Source: an uncultured Eubacteriales bacterium
GTDB taxonomy: Bacteria; Bacillota; Clostridia; Oscillospirales; CAG-272
Length of the DNA stretch: 19,975 nucleotides
Reading direction: 5' to 3'
Assembly (NCBI GenBank): GCA_934462825.1
Contig: CAKSIP010000031.1
Location: forward strand, 1 to 19,975
The notes under the pieces: model-generated
What the model was told of the DNA's origin: nothing
The model's input: the letters and a program-made list of their open reading frames with translations, nothing else
The model's database searches: none
Program-made: the position numbers and the translations under genes
Shown here: positions 1 to 6,140 of the stretch, piece after piece
How positions within the stretch are numbered: position 1 is the stretch's first letter
Layout of the letters: every line of letters begins with the position of its first letter

Positions 1-142
1 GTCCCGCAGTAAGGCTGTCGGCTGTGCAGTCAAAACCGATATAGAAGGTGGCCTTTCCGTTATTGATCATCTTTTTGATTTCTTCTTCGTTTGTAACCTG
101 CGCGATGAGGCCACGCGCTACGAGTTCATCATAAATTGTCAT
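1..142 (-). CDS. tyrS: Tyrosyl-tRNA synthetase, N-terminal 47 residues (runs off the window)
   Basis: TyrS charges tRNA-Tyr with tyrosine in the cytoplasm. Only the first 47 codons are present. They begin MTIYDELVARGLI and include the stretch IGFDCTADSLTAG, which matches the class I TyrRS start (helix, then the GFDxTADSL strand-loop just before the HIGH-like motif). The ATG at 142-140 follows an AAAGGA ribosome binding site at about 152-157. The gene lies behind a T-box leader whose specifier codon is a tyrosine codon, which independently supports the call. The catalytic HIGH-like and KMSKS motifs lie outside the window and cannot be checked. Confidence 0.92.
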   Translation of the reverse strand, partial: MTIYDELVARGLIAQVTNEEEIKKMINNGKATFYIGFDCTADSLTAG

Positions 143-188
143 GTGAGTATATCCTTTCTCATTATGTTTTGTAAAATGTTTTTTCCAT

Positions 189-233
189 AAAAAAAGCCCT
201 TGCGTCAAAAGCGAAGTCTTTTGACGCAAGGGC
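189..233 (-). terminator. T-box-controlled intrinsic terminator ahead of tyrS
   Basis: On the minus strand GCCCTTGCGTCAAAA (233-219) pairs perfectly with TTTTGACGCAAGGGC (210-196), giving a 15-bp stem with an 8-base loop. Seven T residues follow at 195-189. The 5' arm is shared with the antiterminator, the expected transcriptional on/off switch. The tyrS start codon lies about 47 bases downstream. Confidence 0.93.
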
Positions 234-446
234 GATGCTGCACCGCGGTACCACCTTGCTTGTCTTTTCCCAAAGGAAAAGCAACTCAAACCGTATAACG
301 GACGGGCCGCCGCAGCCTACTCTGTTTCATTTCGGGGCGGAGCTACGGAAGGTATTCGCAAGGGAAGGAGCTCTGCGCCTCTCATCGGCCGGCCACTTTC
401 TGTTGAGAACATCCCATACTACTTATTTCCGTCAATGCTTTTACAT
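189..446 (-). promoter_or_regulatory. T-box riboswitch leader, tyrosine-specific
   Basis: This leader regulates tyrS by sensing uncharged tRNA-Tyr. On the minus strand the conserved T-box GGTGGTACCGCGG lies at 255-243. The base of Stem I can be drawn as ACGGAA (432-427) pairing with TTCCGT (350-345). The codon directly 5' of the closing strand, in the specifier-loop position, is TAC (354-352), a tyrosine codon. The antiterminator is also visible: GCAAGG just before the T-box can pair with CCTTGC, the 5' arm of the terminator at 196-233. The leader runs from the predicted start near 446 to the terminator's U-tract. Confidence 0.94.
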
Positions 447-451
447 TTATT

Positions 452-480
452 ATTATACCCATTTTGGATTGCTTTGTCAA
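452..480 (-). promoter_or_regulatory. Sigma-A promoter of the tyrS T-box leader
   Basis: On the minus strand a perfect -35 TTGACA (480-475) and a perfect -10 TATAAT (457-452) are separated by exactly 17 bases. Transcription should start near 446-444, about 300 bases before tyrS, so the whole T-box leader is included. The promoter sits about 40 bases past the gpmI stop codon, so tyrS need not depend on gpmI transcription. Confidence 0.9.
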
Positions 481-520
481 GCCCCATCCCAATTTTGGGA
501 GCTATGTCAAAACAATCGTC

Positions 521-2176
521 TTATTTGACTTCAATGAGAGATTCATCCCACATGGCGGGAGCTTCATATCCAAGCAAATTTACCATGGTAGCCGCTACAT
601 TGGAAAGTCCGAATTGTCCCTTGTCTGCTTTTACCGTGTATTTGTCCGGGCAAGCATTGTTGAAAAGAATGCAGGGAACGGGATTGAGTGTATGGCTGGT
701 TTTAGCCTTATAGTGGCCGGCCTTGTCGCACTTGGGTTGATGCGTTTTTTTGTCAACCTCGTACATTTCGTCGGCATTGCCGTGATCCGCTGTAATCAGT
801 GCAACTCCACCAAGCTTGTCCACCACGGCAAGAATCCGAGCCAGCTGAAGATCCAAGGCTTCCATCGAGCAGATGGTGGCTTCCAGATTTCCGGTGTGTC
901 CCACCATATCGCCGTTCGGGAAGTTGACGCGCAAATAACGGTATTTACCGCTTTCCAAGCATTCAATCAATTTGTCCGTAATTTCTGCGCACTTCATCCA
1001 CGGCCGCTGTTCAAAAGGAACCACATCCGAGGGAATTTCAATGTAAGTTTCCAATTTCTCCGAGAACTTGCCGGATCTGTTTCCGTTCCAGAAATAGGTT
1101 ACATGGCCGTACTTTTGCGTTTCGGAAATAGCCAGCTCCGCTATGCCGGTTTGGGTCAGATACTCGCTCATGGTGTTGGAAATTTCGGGCGGATTGACAA
1201 GGAAACGATGCGGAATGTGCAAATCGCCGTCGTATTCAAGCATACCGGCGTAAATGACCTTGGGGTAACGAACCCGGTCAAATTTATCAAACACTTCGGA
1301 ATCAAACGCTTTGGAAATTTCAATGGCGCGGTCGCCGCGGAAATTGAAAAATACCACGCTGTCGCCGTCTTCAATCGTTCCGACGGGCTTGCCGTTTTCG
1401 GCAATCACGAAGGGAGGAAGATCCTGGTCAATCACAGAAAGCTCTTTGCGATAGGTTTCCACGGCTTCTGCGGCCGAATGAAACTGTCTGGCATCTCCAA
1501 GCACATGCGTATGCCAACCGCGCTCCACCATGCTCCAATCGGCCTCATAGCGATCCATGGTAATTTTCATACGGCCGCCGCCGCTGGCAATTTTTATGTC
1601 ATATGTTGCGTCACGCAGGGTGTTGAGAAATTCTTCAAAGGGAAGGATGTAATCGAGTGCCGAGGTTTCGCCCACATCGCGTCCGTCCAGCAAAATGTGA
1701 ATCCGAACTTTTGCAACGCCTTCTTCTTTGGCTTTTACAATCATCGCTTTCAGATGATCTATGTGAGAATGTACATTGCCATCGGAGAAAAGTCCGATAA
1801 AGTGCAGGGTGCCGCCGGACGTTTTCACATTGGAGATTAAAGACTGCCATGTGTCGGAGGTAAAAATTTTACCGCTGGCGATGGAATTGGAAACCAGCTT
1901 GGCGCCCTGGGCAAACACCTGGCCGGAGCCAAGGGCGTTGTGCCCGACCTCGGAGTTGCCCATATCATCATCCGAGGGAAGGCCGACTGCCGTTCCATGC
2001 GCTTTCAGACGCACCATCGGATACTTTGCCATCAGCATATCCAGCGTAGGCGTGTAAGCACGTCTCACTGCATTGCCCTCTCCTTCGGGGGCAAGTCCGA
2101 CACCATCCATAACCACCGTGAGAACGGGGCCGGATACGCCGTCAAAATTTTTGAGCTTTTTCAAAGCCTCTACCAT
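521..2176 (-). CDS. gpmI: 2,3-bisphosphoglycerate-independent phosphoglycerate mutase, long eukaryote-like form
   Basis: GpmI interconverts 3- and 2-phosphoglycerate in glycolysis and gluconeogenesis without 2,3-bisphosphoglycerate, using two divalent metals and a phosphoserine. Visible motifs are VVMDGVG with metal-binding Asp24, DDMGNSEVGH with nucleophile Ser75, DGRDVGETSA, FNFRGDRA, MVGHTGN and TADHGNADE, in family order. At 551 residues it is longer than the usual bacterial enzyme (about 510). The stretch around Ser75 (LKAHGTAVGLPSDDDMGNSEV) resembles the plant/trypanosome-type subfamily. A TTG six bases upstream (2182) is in frame, but AGTAGGT lies too close to it and suits the ATG at 2176 better. 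The gene has its own promoter and is followed by the tyrS transcription unit. Confidence 0.96.
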   Translation of the reverse strand: MVEALKKLKNFDGVSGPVLTVVMDGVGLAPEGEGNAVRRAYTPTLDMLMAKYPMVRLKAHGTAVGLPSDDDMGNSEVGHNALGSGQVFAQGAKLVSNSIASGKIFTSDTWQSLISNVKTSGGTLHFIGLFSDGNVHSHIDHLKAMIVKAKEEGVAKVRIHILLDGRDVGETSALDYILPFEEFLNTLRDATYDIKIASGGGRMKITMDRYEADWSMVERGWHTHVLGDARQFHSAAEAVETYRKELSVIDQDLPPFVIAENGKPVGTIEDGDSVVFFNFRGDRAIEISKAFDSEVFDKFDRVRYPKVIYAGMLEYDGDLHIPHRFLVNPPEISNTMSEYLTQTGIAELAISETQKYGHVTYFWNGNRSGKFSEKLETYIEIPSDVVPFEQRPWMKCAEITDKLIECLESGKYRYLRVNFPNGDMVGHTGNLEATICSMEALDLQLARILAVVDKLGGVALITADHGNADEMYEVDKKTHQPKCDKAGHYKAKTSHTLNPVPCILFNNACPDKYTVKADKGQFGLSNVAATMVNLLGYEAPAMWDESLIEVK

Positions 2177-2251
2177 GTTCAAATACCTACTTGTCCGTGA
2201 ACGCGGACATCCTTTCCAAAAGTCTGTACAAACAATAACCTAACATACATA

Positions 2252-2279
2252 AGTATAACTGTTTTTTTATAAATATCAA
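2252..2279 (-). promoter_or_regulatory. Sigma-A promoter of gpmI
   Basis: On the minus strand -35 TTGATA (2279-2274) and -10 TATACT (2257-2252) are separated by 16 bases. This predicts a leader of about 70 bases. The leader holds a 6-bp hairpin, TGTCCG (2209-2204) with CGGACA (2197-2192), just upstream of the ribosome binding site. A perfect AT-rich inverted repeat lies 6 bases upstream of the -35. Confidence 0.75.
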
Positions 2280-2285
2280 GAGGAA

Positions 2286-2312
2286 AATGTAAAAAAAGAA
2301 TTTTTTTACATT
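2286..2312. repeat. Perfect 12-bp AT-rich inverted repeat upstream of the gpmI promoter
   Basis: AATGTAAAAAAA (2286-2297) and TTTTTTTACATT (2301-2312) are exact reverse complements separated by 3 bases. The repeat ends 6 bases before the gpmI -35. Its position suits an activator or repressor operator. It could also be curved AT-rich upstream DNA or a weak terminator-like hairpin. I do not recognise it as the site of a known regulator. Confidence 0.6.
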
Positions 2313-2406
2313 CCGTCCATCGATAAAGCCGATTTTCCATCGCAGGATTAAAAAAGGCAGTCAAACGTGAAGAGAGCGGCACACTCCGCATTGCCTTGGA
2401 GATTCT

Positions 2407-2448
2407 AAAAATGCCGCTCCAAAACCCAAACGATTTTGAAAGCGGCAT
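2407..2448 (-). terminator. Intrinsic terminator of the TIGR04086-family gene
   Basis: On the minus strand ATGCCGCT (2448-2441) pairs with AGCGGCAT (2418-2411). The stem extends inward through TTCAAAA against TTTTGG with one bulge. The 3' arm runs into a T-tract at 2411-2407. It begins 4 bases after the stop codon of the membrane-protein gene. Confidence 0.88.
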
Positions 2449-2452
2449 GTCG

Positions 2453-2947
2453 TTATTTTCGGCGCGAAGGGCGATGGTGCGAATGTTTTTGACGTTGGAT
2501 GGTGGAGAGCCCCCCTCCCGCAGTGCTGACGGGAAGGGCCAAAATAGAAAGAAGGATACGAAGGCCGGGGGCAAAAGGAGCTGTGGCGCTTCCGCGCAGG
2601 AACAAAGAAAGAATCAAGGAAACCAAAAGAAGAATCGCACCGGAGAAAAGGCCGCTGAGGGCAGGCGCCTCTCGAAAAAACTTGCCTCCGAGGAATCCGG
2701 CAATCAGGCAGGTTCCGTAGAAAATGGTCACAGATACCGGCAGAGAAGCGGTGTTGGGATCCTTAGTTTTGAAAAGACAAAAGCAGGAAAGCAAAAGCAA
2801 AACAAAGGCGGCTGACAGGGCAAGAGTGGCGGCTTTCCCGGAGGCGGCAAGCGCTCGAAACAAAAGAGAGGAGGAATCCCCGCTCGGTGGATTGGCTTTG
2901 CGTGGGCCGACGCGTTTGCGTGGATTTTTGGCCATGCGTTGATTCAT
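2453..2947 (-). CDS. Small membrane protein, TIGR04086/YrzE-like
   Basis: A 164-residue protein of unknown function. It has a basic N-terminus (MNQRMAKNPRKRVGPRK) followed by about four hydrophobic segments, near residues 40-60, 70-88, 94-115 and 128-145, and a short basic, His-rich tail. The four-helix architecture and the position directly after yajC fit the TIGR04086 family; in Bacillus the comparable gene yrzE sits near yrbF (yajC). The ATG at 2947 has a GGAGG site 9 bases upstream, but that site is buried in a strong hairpin. ATG 2935 is a weaker alternative. A terminator follows the stop. The family assignment rests on topology and context, since I see no diagnostic catalytic motif. Confidence 0.75.
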   Translation of the reverse strand: MNQRMAKNPRKRVGPRKANPPSGDSSSLLFRALAASGKAATLALSAAFVLLLLSCFCLFKTKDPNTASLPVSVTIFYGTCLIAGFLGGKFFREAPALSGLFSGAILLLVSLILSLFLRGSATAPFAPGLRILLSILALPVSTAGGGLSTIQRQKHSHHRPSRRK

Positions 2948-3006
2948 AAAAAACTACCTCCGAATAGAGAATTTTGCATTGACTGCTTCATTCTATTCGG
3001 AGGTAG
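2948..3006 (-). terminator. Terminator-like hairpin that contains the ribosome binding site of the next gene
   Basis: On the minus strand CTACCTCCGAATAGA (3006-2992) and TCTATTCGGAGGTAG (2968-2954) form a perfect 15-bp stem with a 23-base loop, followed by TTTTTT (2953-2948). That is the form of an intrinsic terminator 22 bases after the yajC stop. The 3' arm carries GGAGG, the only ribosome binding site for the TIGR04086 gene at 2947, and the 5' arm carries the anti-Shine-Dalgarno-like CCTCC. The same element could therefore end yajC transcripts and hide the next gene's ribosome binding site in read-through RNA. Confidence 0.75.
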
Positions 3007-3028
3007 CCGGCTTTATTCGTAAGCGGAC

Positions 3029-3355
3029 TTATTGTGCGTCCTCGGCACGGACATCGACGCTGCGAACTGCATTTTTCAGAATGCGGATCTTAGTGCCGTC
3101 CCGGGTTGTTTCCAAAACCAGAGTTTCTTCCTTGATGCTGACAACCTTGCCGATAATGCCGCCGATCGTGGTGATTTCATCTCCCACCTGAATACTGTTT
3201 CTCATGTTGGCAGCTTCTTTTTCCTGCTTTTTCTGCGGGCGAATGGCAAAGAAATAGAAGGCGGCAAACATGACGACGAGCATACCAATGGTAATAAGCC
3301 ACTGGCCACTGCCTGCTTGCTGTGTTCCGCCGTTGCCGAGATAATGAATGAACAT
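3029..3355 (-). CDS. yajC: YajC, accessory subunit of the Sec preprotein translocase
   Basis: YajC is a small single-pass membrane protein that joins SecDF at the SecYEG translocon. The 108-residue product has one transmembrane helix at about residues 18-42 (ITIGMLVVMFAAFYFFAIRP). It ends in the family signature FAIRPQKKQEKE, followed by a cytoplasmic domain with VGDEITTIGGIIGKVVSI, also typical of the family. The start at 3355 is set by GGAGGAAA 8-12 bases upstream. A strong promoter precedes it and a terminator-like hairpin follows. secD/secF and tgt, common neighbours, are not in this window. Confidence 0.96.
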   Translation of the reverse strand: MFIHYLGNGGTQQAGSGQWLITIGMLVVMFAAFYFFAIRPQKKQEKEAANMRNSIQVGDEITTIGGIIGKVVSIKEETLVLETTRDGTKIRILKNAVRSVDVRAEDAQ

Positions 3356-3384
3356 AGAAAATTTCCTCCAACGTGTTTTTTCTT

Positions 3385-3413
3385 ATTATACATGAAATGC
3401 TGTGAATTTGCAA
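3385..3413 (-). promoter_or_regulatory. Sigma-A promoter of yajC
   Basis: On the minus strand -35 TTGCAA (3413-3408), a 17-base spacer and a perfect -10 TATAAT (3390-3385). Transcription would start about 25 bases before the yajC ATG. The metallophosphoesterase gene ends upstream at 3478, so yajC has its own promoter. Confidence 0.85.
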
Positions 3414-3477
3414 GAATTATTTGTAAATAAATGCAGAAACCTTTTTAAGACTTTTGGGGGGACAAAGATATGACGGT

Positions 3478-4224
3478 TTATCTCTGAGACGGCAGAATGG
3501 GCATAGGGGAAAAATTCAAAAAATCCGAAGAAGTGATAACAAAATCCATCCCTTCAAACGAAATCGTTCGCGGTACAAAATAATTTCCGTGGATATGCCC
3601 GTAAAAACAGTTTTTAATCTGATATTCCTGAAGCAGGTCTACAATTTCCCGGCAAAGAAAGCCGCCGAAAACGGGGGGGAAATGTAAAAAAACTAAAATT
3701 TCCTTGGCATGGGGCGCTGATTTGGCTAAGGCCACGCCGGCATCCAAACTCATTTTCAGCCGAATGACCTCGCGGCGAATAATTTTTTGATAATCCGGGT
3801 TGACGGCTCCGACCGTTTTTTGCTGTGCTTCATCATTGAACCACCCGCGGGAACCGCAAAGGATAAAGTCCTCCGTTTCAAAAGCATTGTTGTATAGAAT
3901 GTCAATGGTTGAAAGTTCTGCTTGCTTCAGAAAATTTTGCATTTTGGTAGCGGTTGACCACCAAAAATCATGATTTCCTTTGCCGAGAATTTTTCGTCCG
4001 GGCAAGGAATCAATGAAGCGAAGATCCGGGAGCGCTTCTTCCAGCGTCATAGCCCAAGAAATGTCACCGGGAATGACAACGGTATCGGTCGGATTGATCA
4101 CAGCGCGCCAGCGTTTTTCCAGCTTGGGAACATAATCCCTCCAACGAGGGCCAAAAACTTCCATGGACTTGCCGGTGTTTTCGTTGATGGATAAGTGAAG
4201 ATCGGCAATAACGTAAAGCGACAT
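3478..4224 (-). CDS. Metallophosphoesterase, COG1768-like
   Basis: A 248-residue calcineurin-fold phosphoesterase whose substrate cannot be read from the sequence. The metal-binding motifs appear in order: DLH (Asp8, His10), VIPGD with the bridging Asp, GNHDFWW, the LHFPP histidine, and GHIHG near the C-terminus. There is no signal peptide or membrane segment, so it should be cytoplasmic. The start at 4224 is set by a strong AGGAGGT site 6 bases upstream. The upstream region (4225-4322) is shared with the divergent DUF1540 gene. The hydrolase fold is secure. The COG1768 assignment is from memory of the short, single-domain form. Confidence 0.9.
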   Translation of the reverse strand: MSLYVIADLHLSINENTGKSMEVFGPRWRDYVPKLEKRWRAVINPTDTVVIPGDISWAMTLEEALPDLRFIDSLPGRKILGKGNHDFWWSTATKMQNFLKQAELSTIDILYNNAFETEDFILCGSRGWFNDEAQQKTVGAVNPDYQKIIRREVIRLKMSLDAGVALAKSAPHAKEILVFLHFPPVFGGFLCREIVDLLQEYQIKNCFYGHIHGNYFVPRTISFEGMDFVITSSDFLNFSPMPILPSQR

Positions 4225-4246
4225 ACGGCACCTCCTGAAAAAAATT

Positions 4247-4264
4247 GGATGTATGGGATGTATG
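4247..4264. repeat. Tandem 9-bp direct repeat in a divergent promoter region
   Basis: GGATGTATG occurs twice back to back (4247-4255 and 4256-4264) within the 98 bases between two divergent genes. I could not find a convincing sigma-A promoter for either gene here. A short inverted pair, ATTCT (4284-4288) and AGAAT (4295-4299), lies nearby. The repeat may be a regulator site or a chance duplication. Confidence 0.5.
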
Positions 4265-4322
4265 AAAGGGAAGAAAAGCGGGTATTCTAAAAGCAGAATT
4301 TCAGAAAAGGGAGGAAAAACAG

Positions 4323-4517
4323 ATGAGTAAGGAAAAAGTAACTTGCGAAGGTTGCGACAAACACGTTTTAAAGGGCATTAAATGCGATGTGAAGAACTGC
4401 ATACATCATGGCGGCGACACATACTGCTGCGCCCATGAGATTGCTGTAGGCCCTCACCATGCCGAAACCAGCGCAGACACAATCTGTGCGACTTTCAAGC
4501 AGAAAGAAGAGGGCTGA
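4323..4517 (+). CDS. DUF1540 small cysteine-rich protein
   Basis: A 64-residue protein of unknown function. It starts MSKEKVTCEGC and continues with the DUF1540 pattern: IKCDVKNCIHH, TYCCAHEIAVGP, then a terminal TxxTICATF-type segment. Six cysteines (Cys8, Cys11, Cys21, Cys26, Cys35, Cys36) plus one near residue 55, with histidines between, suggest a small metal-binding fold. The ATG at 4323 has GGGAGG about 9 bases upstream. The gene stands alone and is transcribed away from the metallophosphoesterase gene. Such proteins are common in spore-forming Clostridia, but a spore role here is only a guess. Confidence 0.87.
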   Translation: MSKEKVTCEGCDKHVLKGIKCDVKNCIHHGGDTYCCAHEIAVGPHHAETSADTICATFKQKEEG

Positions 4518-4583
4518 GCCGCTGACTGTTCCGCGAGAAACGCTGCGTTAAAAAACGGACTTTTTGAACCATCTTAAATTCAT

Positions 4584-4613
4584 GGCCTTGTCGGCACTTT
4601 CGTCGGCAAGGCC
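4584..4613. terminator. Hairpin between convergent genes, probable weak bidirectional terminator
   Basis: GGCCTTGTCGGC (4584-4595) and GTCGGCAAGGCC (4602-4613) form a 12-bp stem including two G-T pairs around a 6-base loop. It lies between the DUF1540 stop (4517) and the thrC stop (4632), where a shared terminator is expected. Neither strand has a proper T-tract after the stem, so efficient intrinsic termination is uncertain. Confidence 0.5.
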
Positions 4614-4631
4614 AAATGCTTTGAAAAGCCG

Positions 4632-6128
4632 TTATTCTTCTTCACCGGCAAAGGCAAGCACTTTTTCCGGCATCGCGGCGGTGGGAATGATTTCGGTGAA
4701 GCGAACAGCTCTCTCGCCAAGTCCGCAAAGCGGATAGGGAATCTCCGTTTGGGTAAGCTGACTCAGCATCGTCAAAGCGTCAAGATCGTCCGACGGCGTG
4801 GTTCCGGTCAACGAGGTGTATACATCGGAAGCAAACTTATAGGGGCTTGCCGTGGAGGCAACCACCATGACGGAGTCATTGCTTTTTTGCTCTTTTCTGT
4901 ATTGTTCGGCACAGAAACAGCCAACAGCCGTATGCGTATCAATCAGTTGATTGTTTTCAAAAAAATACCGACGAATGGTATCGGCTGTGTTGGATTCATC
5001 GGCATAATAGCCCACAAAATCCGAATCAATGGTGTTTAAGAAAGCACCGTCCACTTTATATGCTCCGGTTGCGGCGAGTGCCTTCATGTATTCGCGGGTT
5101 TTTTCAGCCCCTGCACAGAAATAAAGCAGACGCTCCAGATTGCTGGAAATGAGAATGTCCATGGAAGGCGACATGGTAAGATGGAAGGGACGCACCTTGT
5201 TGTACACGCCGGTTTTGAAGAAATCGGTCAGCACATTGTTGGAGTTGGAAGCACAAACGAGCTTTCCAAGAGGCAACCCCATGCGTTTTGCAATATAAGC
5301 GGCAAAAATATTGCCGAAATTCCCGGTGGGCACGCAAACATTGACTACCTCGCCCGGTTGAATCGTGCCGGCCTTTAACAAATCGCAGTAGGCGGATACA
5401 TAGTAAACGATTTGCGGAGCTAAGCGTCCCCAATTGATCGAGTTTGCGCTGGACAGGAAATAATGATTTTGGTTCAAAAGGCCGGCGATTTTTTCGTCGG
5501 AGAAAATCTTTTTGACGCCGCTTTGCGTGTCATCAAAGTTTCCTTTGACGGCACACACCCTTACATTGTTGCCGGTTTGCGTAGCCATTTGAAGCTTTTG
5601 CACGCGACTGACGCCATCGGCAGGGTAAAAGACCATGATTTTTACACCGGGGATGTCTTTGTATCCTTCCAAAGCCGCTTTCCCGGTGTCGCCCGAAGTG
5701 GCCACTAAAATCAGCGCCGTGCGCGTTTCCCCTGTTTTGATAAGGGCACGGGATAAAAGCCGCGGCATTAGCTGCAGCGCCATGTCTTTGAAGGCAGCGG
5801 TCGGCCCGTGCCAAAGCTCAAGTGTGTAGAGATTCTCTTTGATATGCGTCAGGGGAGCCGTGCCGCCGACAAAAGAGTTGGGATGATAGGCCTGCGTGCA
5901 GTCCTCTAAAAGCTCCTCGTATGTGTAGTCGGTCAGAAAGCGGGACAAAATTTTGGCGGCTCTTACCGGGTATTCATCCTCACAGAGCCATTGGATTTCA
6001 TCGGCACTCAGAGAAGGGATCGCTTCGGGAACGAAAAGGCCTCCGTCATCCGCCAAGCCTTTTTTTATCACTTCCGCCGAGGTGTATTTTTTTTCTTTGT
6101 TTATGTCTCTTGTGCTGTAGTAAAACAT
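4632..6128 (-). CDS. thrC: Threonine synthase, long form
   Basis: ThrC converts O-phosphohomoserine to threonine using pyridoxal phosphate. The 498-residue protein has the N-terminal Thr_synth_N segment (YYSTRDINKEKKYTSAEV, then GLADDGGLFVPE). The PLP site is GPTAAFKDMALQ with Lys114 as the Schiff-base lysine, followed by VATSGDTGKAALEG and the phosphate-binding PTGNFGN. The length and N-terminal domain match the E. coli/yeast-type enzyme rather than the short form. Start: ATG 6128 with GGAG about 6 bases upstream. It lies 12 bases after the M19 dipeptidase gene and looks like the last gene of a seven-gene operon headed by a candidate homoserine kinase gene, the step just before ThrC. Confidence 0.97.
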   Translation of the reverse strand: MFYYSTRDINKEKKYTSAEVIKKGLADDGGLFVPEAIPSLSADEIQWLCEDEYPVRAAKILSRFLTDYTYEELLEDCTQAYHPNSFVGGTAPLTHIKENLYTLELWHGPTAAFKDMALQLMPRLLSRALIKTGETRTALILVATSGDTGKAALEGYKDIPGVKIMVFYPADGVSRVQKLQMATQTGNNVRVCAVKGNFDDTQSGVKKIFSDEKIAGLLNQNHYFLSSANSINWGRLAPQIVYYVSAYCDLLKAGTIQPGEVVNVCVPTGNFGNIFAAYIAKRMGLPLGKLVCASNSNNVLTDFFKTGVYNKVRPFHLTMSPSMDILISSNLERLLYFCAGAEKTREYMKALAATGAYKVDGAFLNTIDSDFVGYYADESNTADTIRRYFFENNQLIDTHTAVGCFCAEQYRKEQKSNDSVMVVASTASPYKFASDVYTSLTGTTPSDDLDALTMLSQLTQTEIPYPLCGLGERAVRFTEIIPTAAMPEKVLAFAGEEE

Positions 6129-6140
6129 ATTTAGCTCCGT

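Noticed and set aside
487..500. Small TCCCA/TGGGA hairpin after gpmI
   Set aside because: The 5-bp stem with no T-tract is too weak to call a terminator.
464..1840. 458-codon open frame on the plus strand
   Set aside because: It lies entirely opposite gpmI, has no recognisable domain or ribosome binding site and begins inside the tyrS promoter region. It is a by-product of gpmI codon use.
2179..2574. 131-codon minus-strand frame across the gpmI upstream region
   Set aside because: It overlaps the TIGR04086 gene, runs through its terminator and the gpmI promoter, and has no good ribosome binding site.
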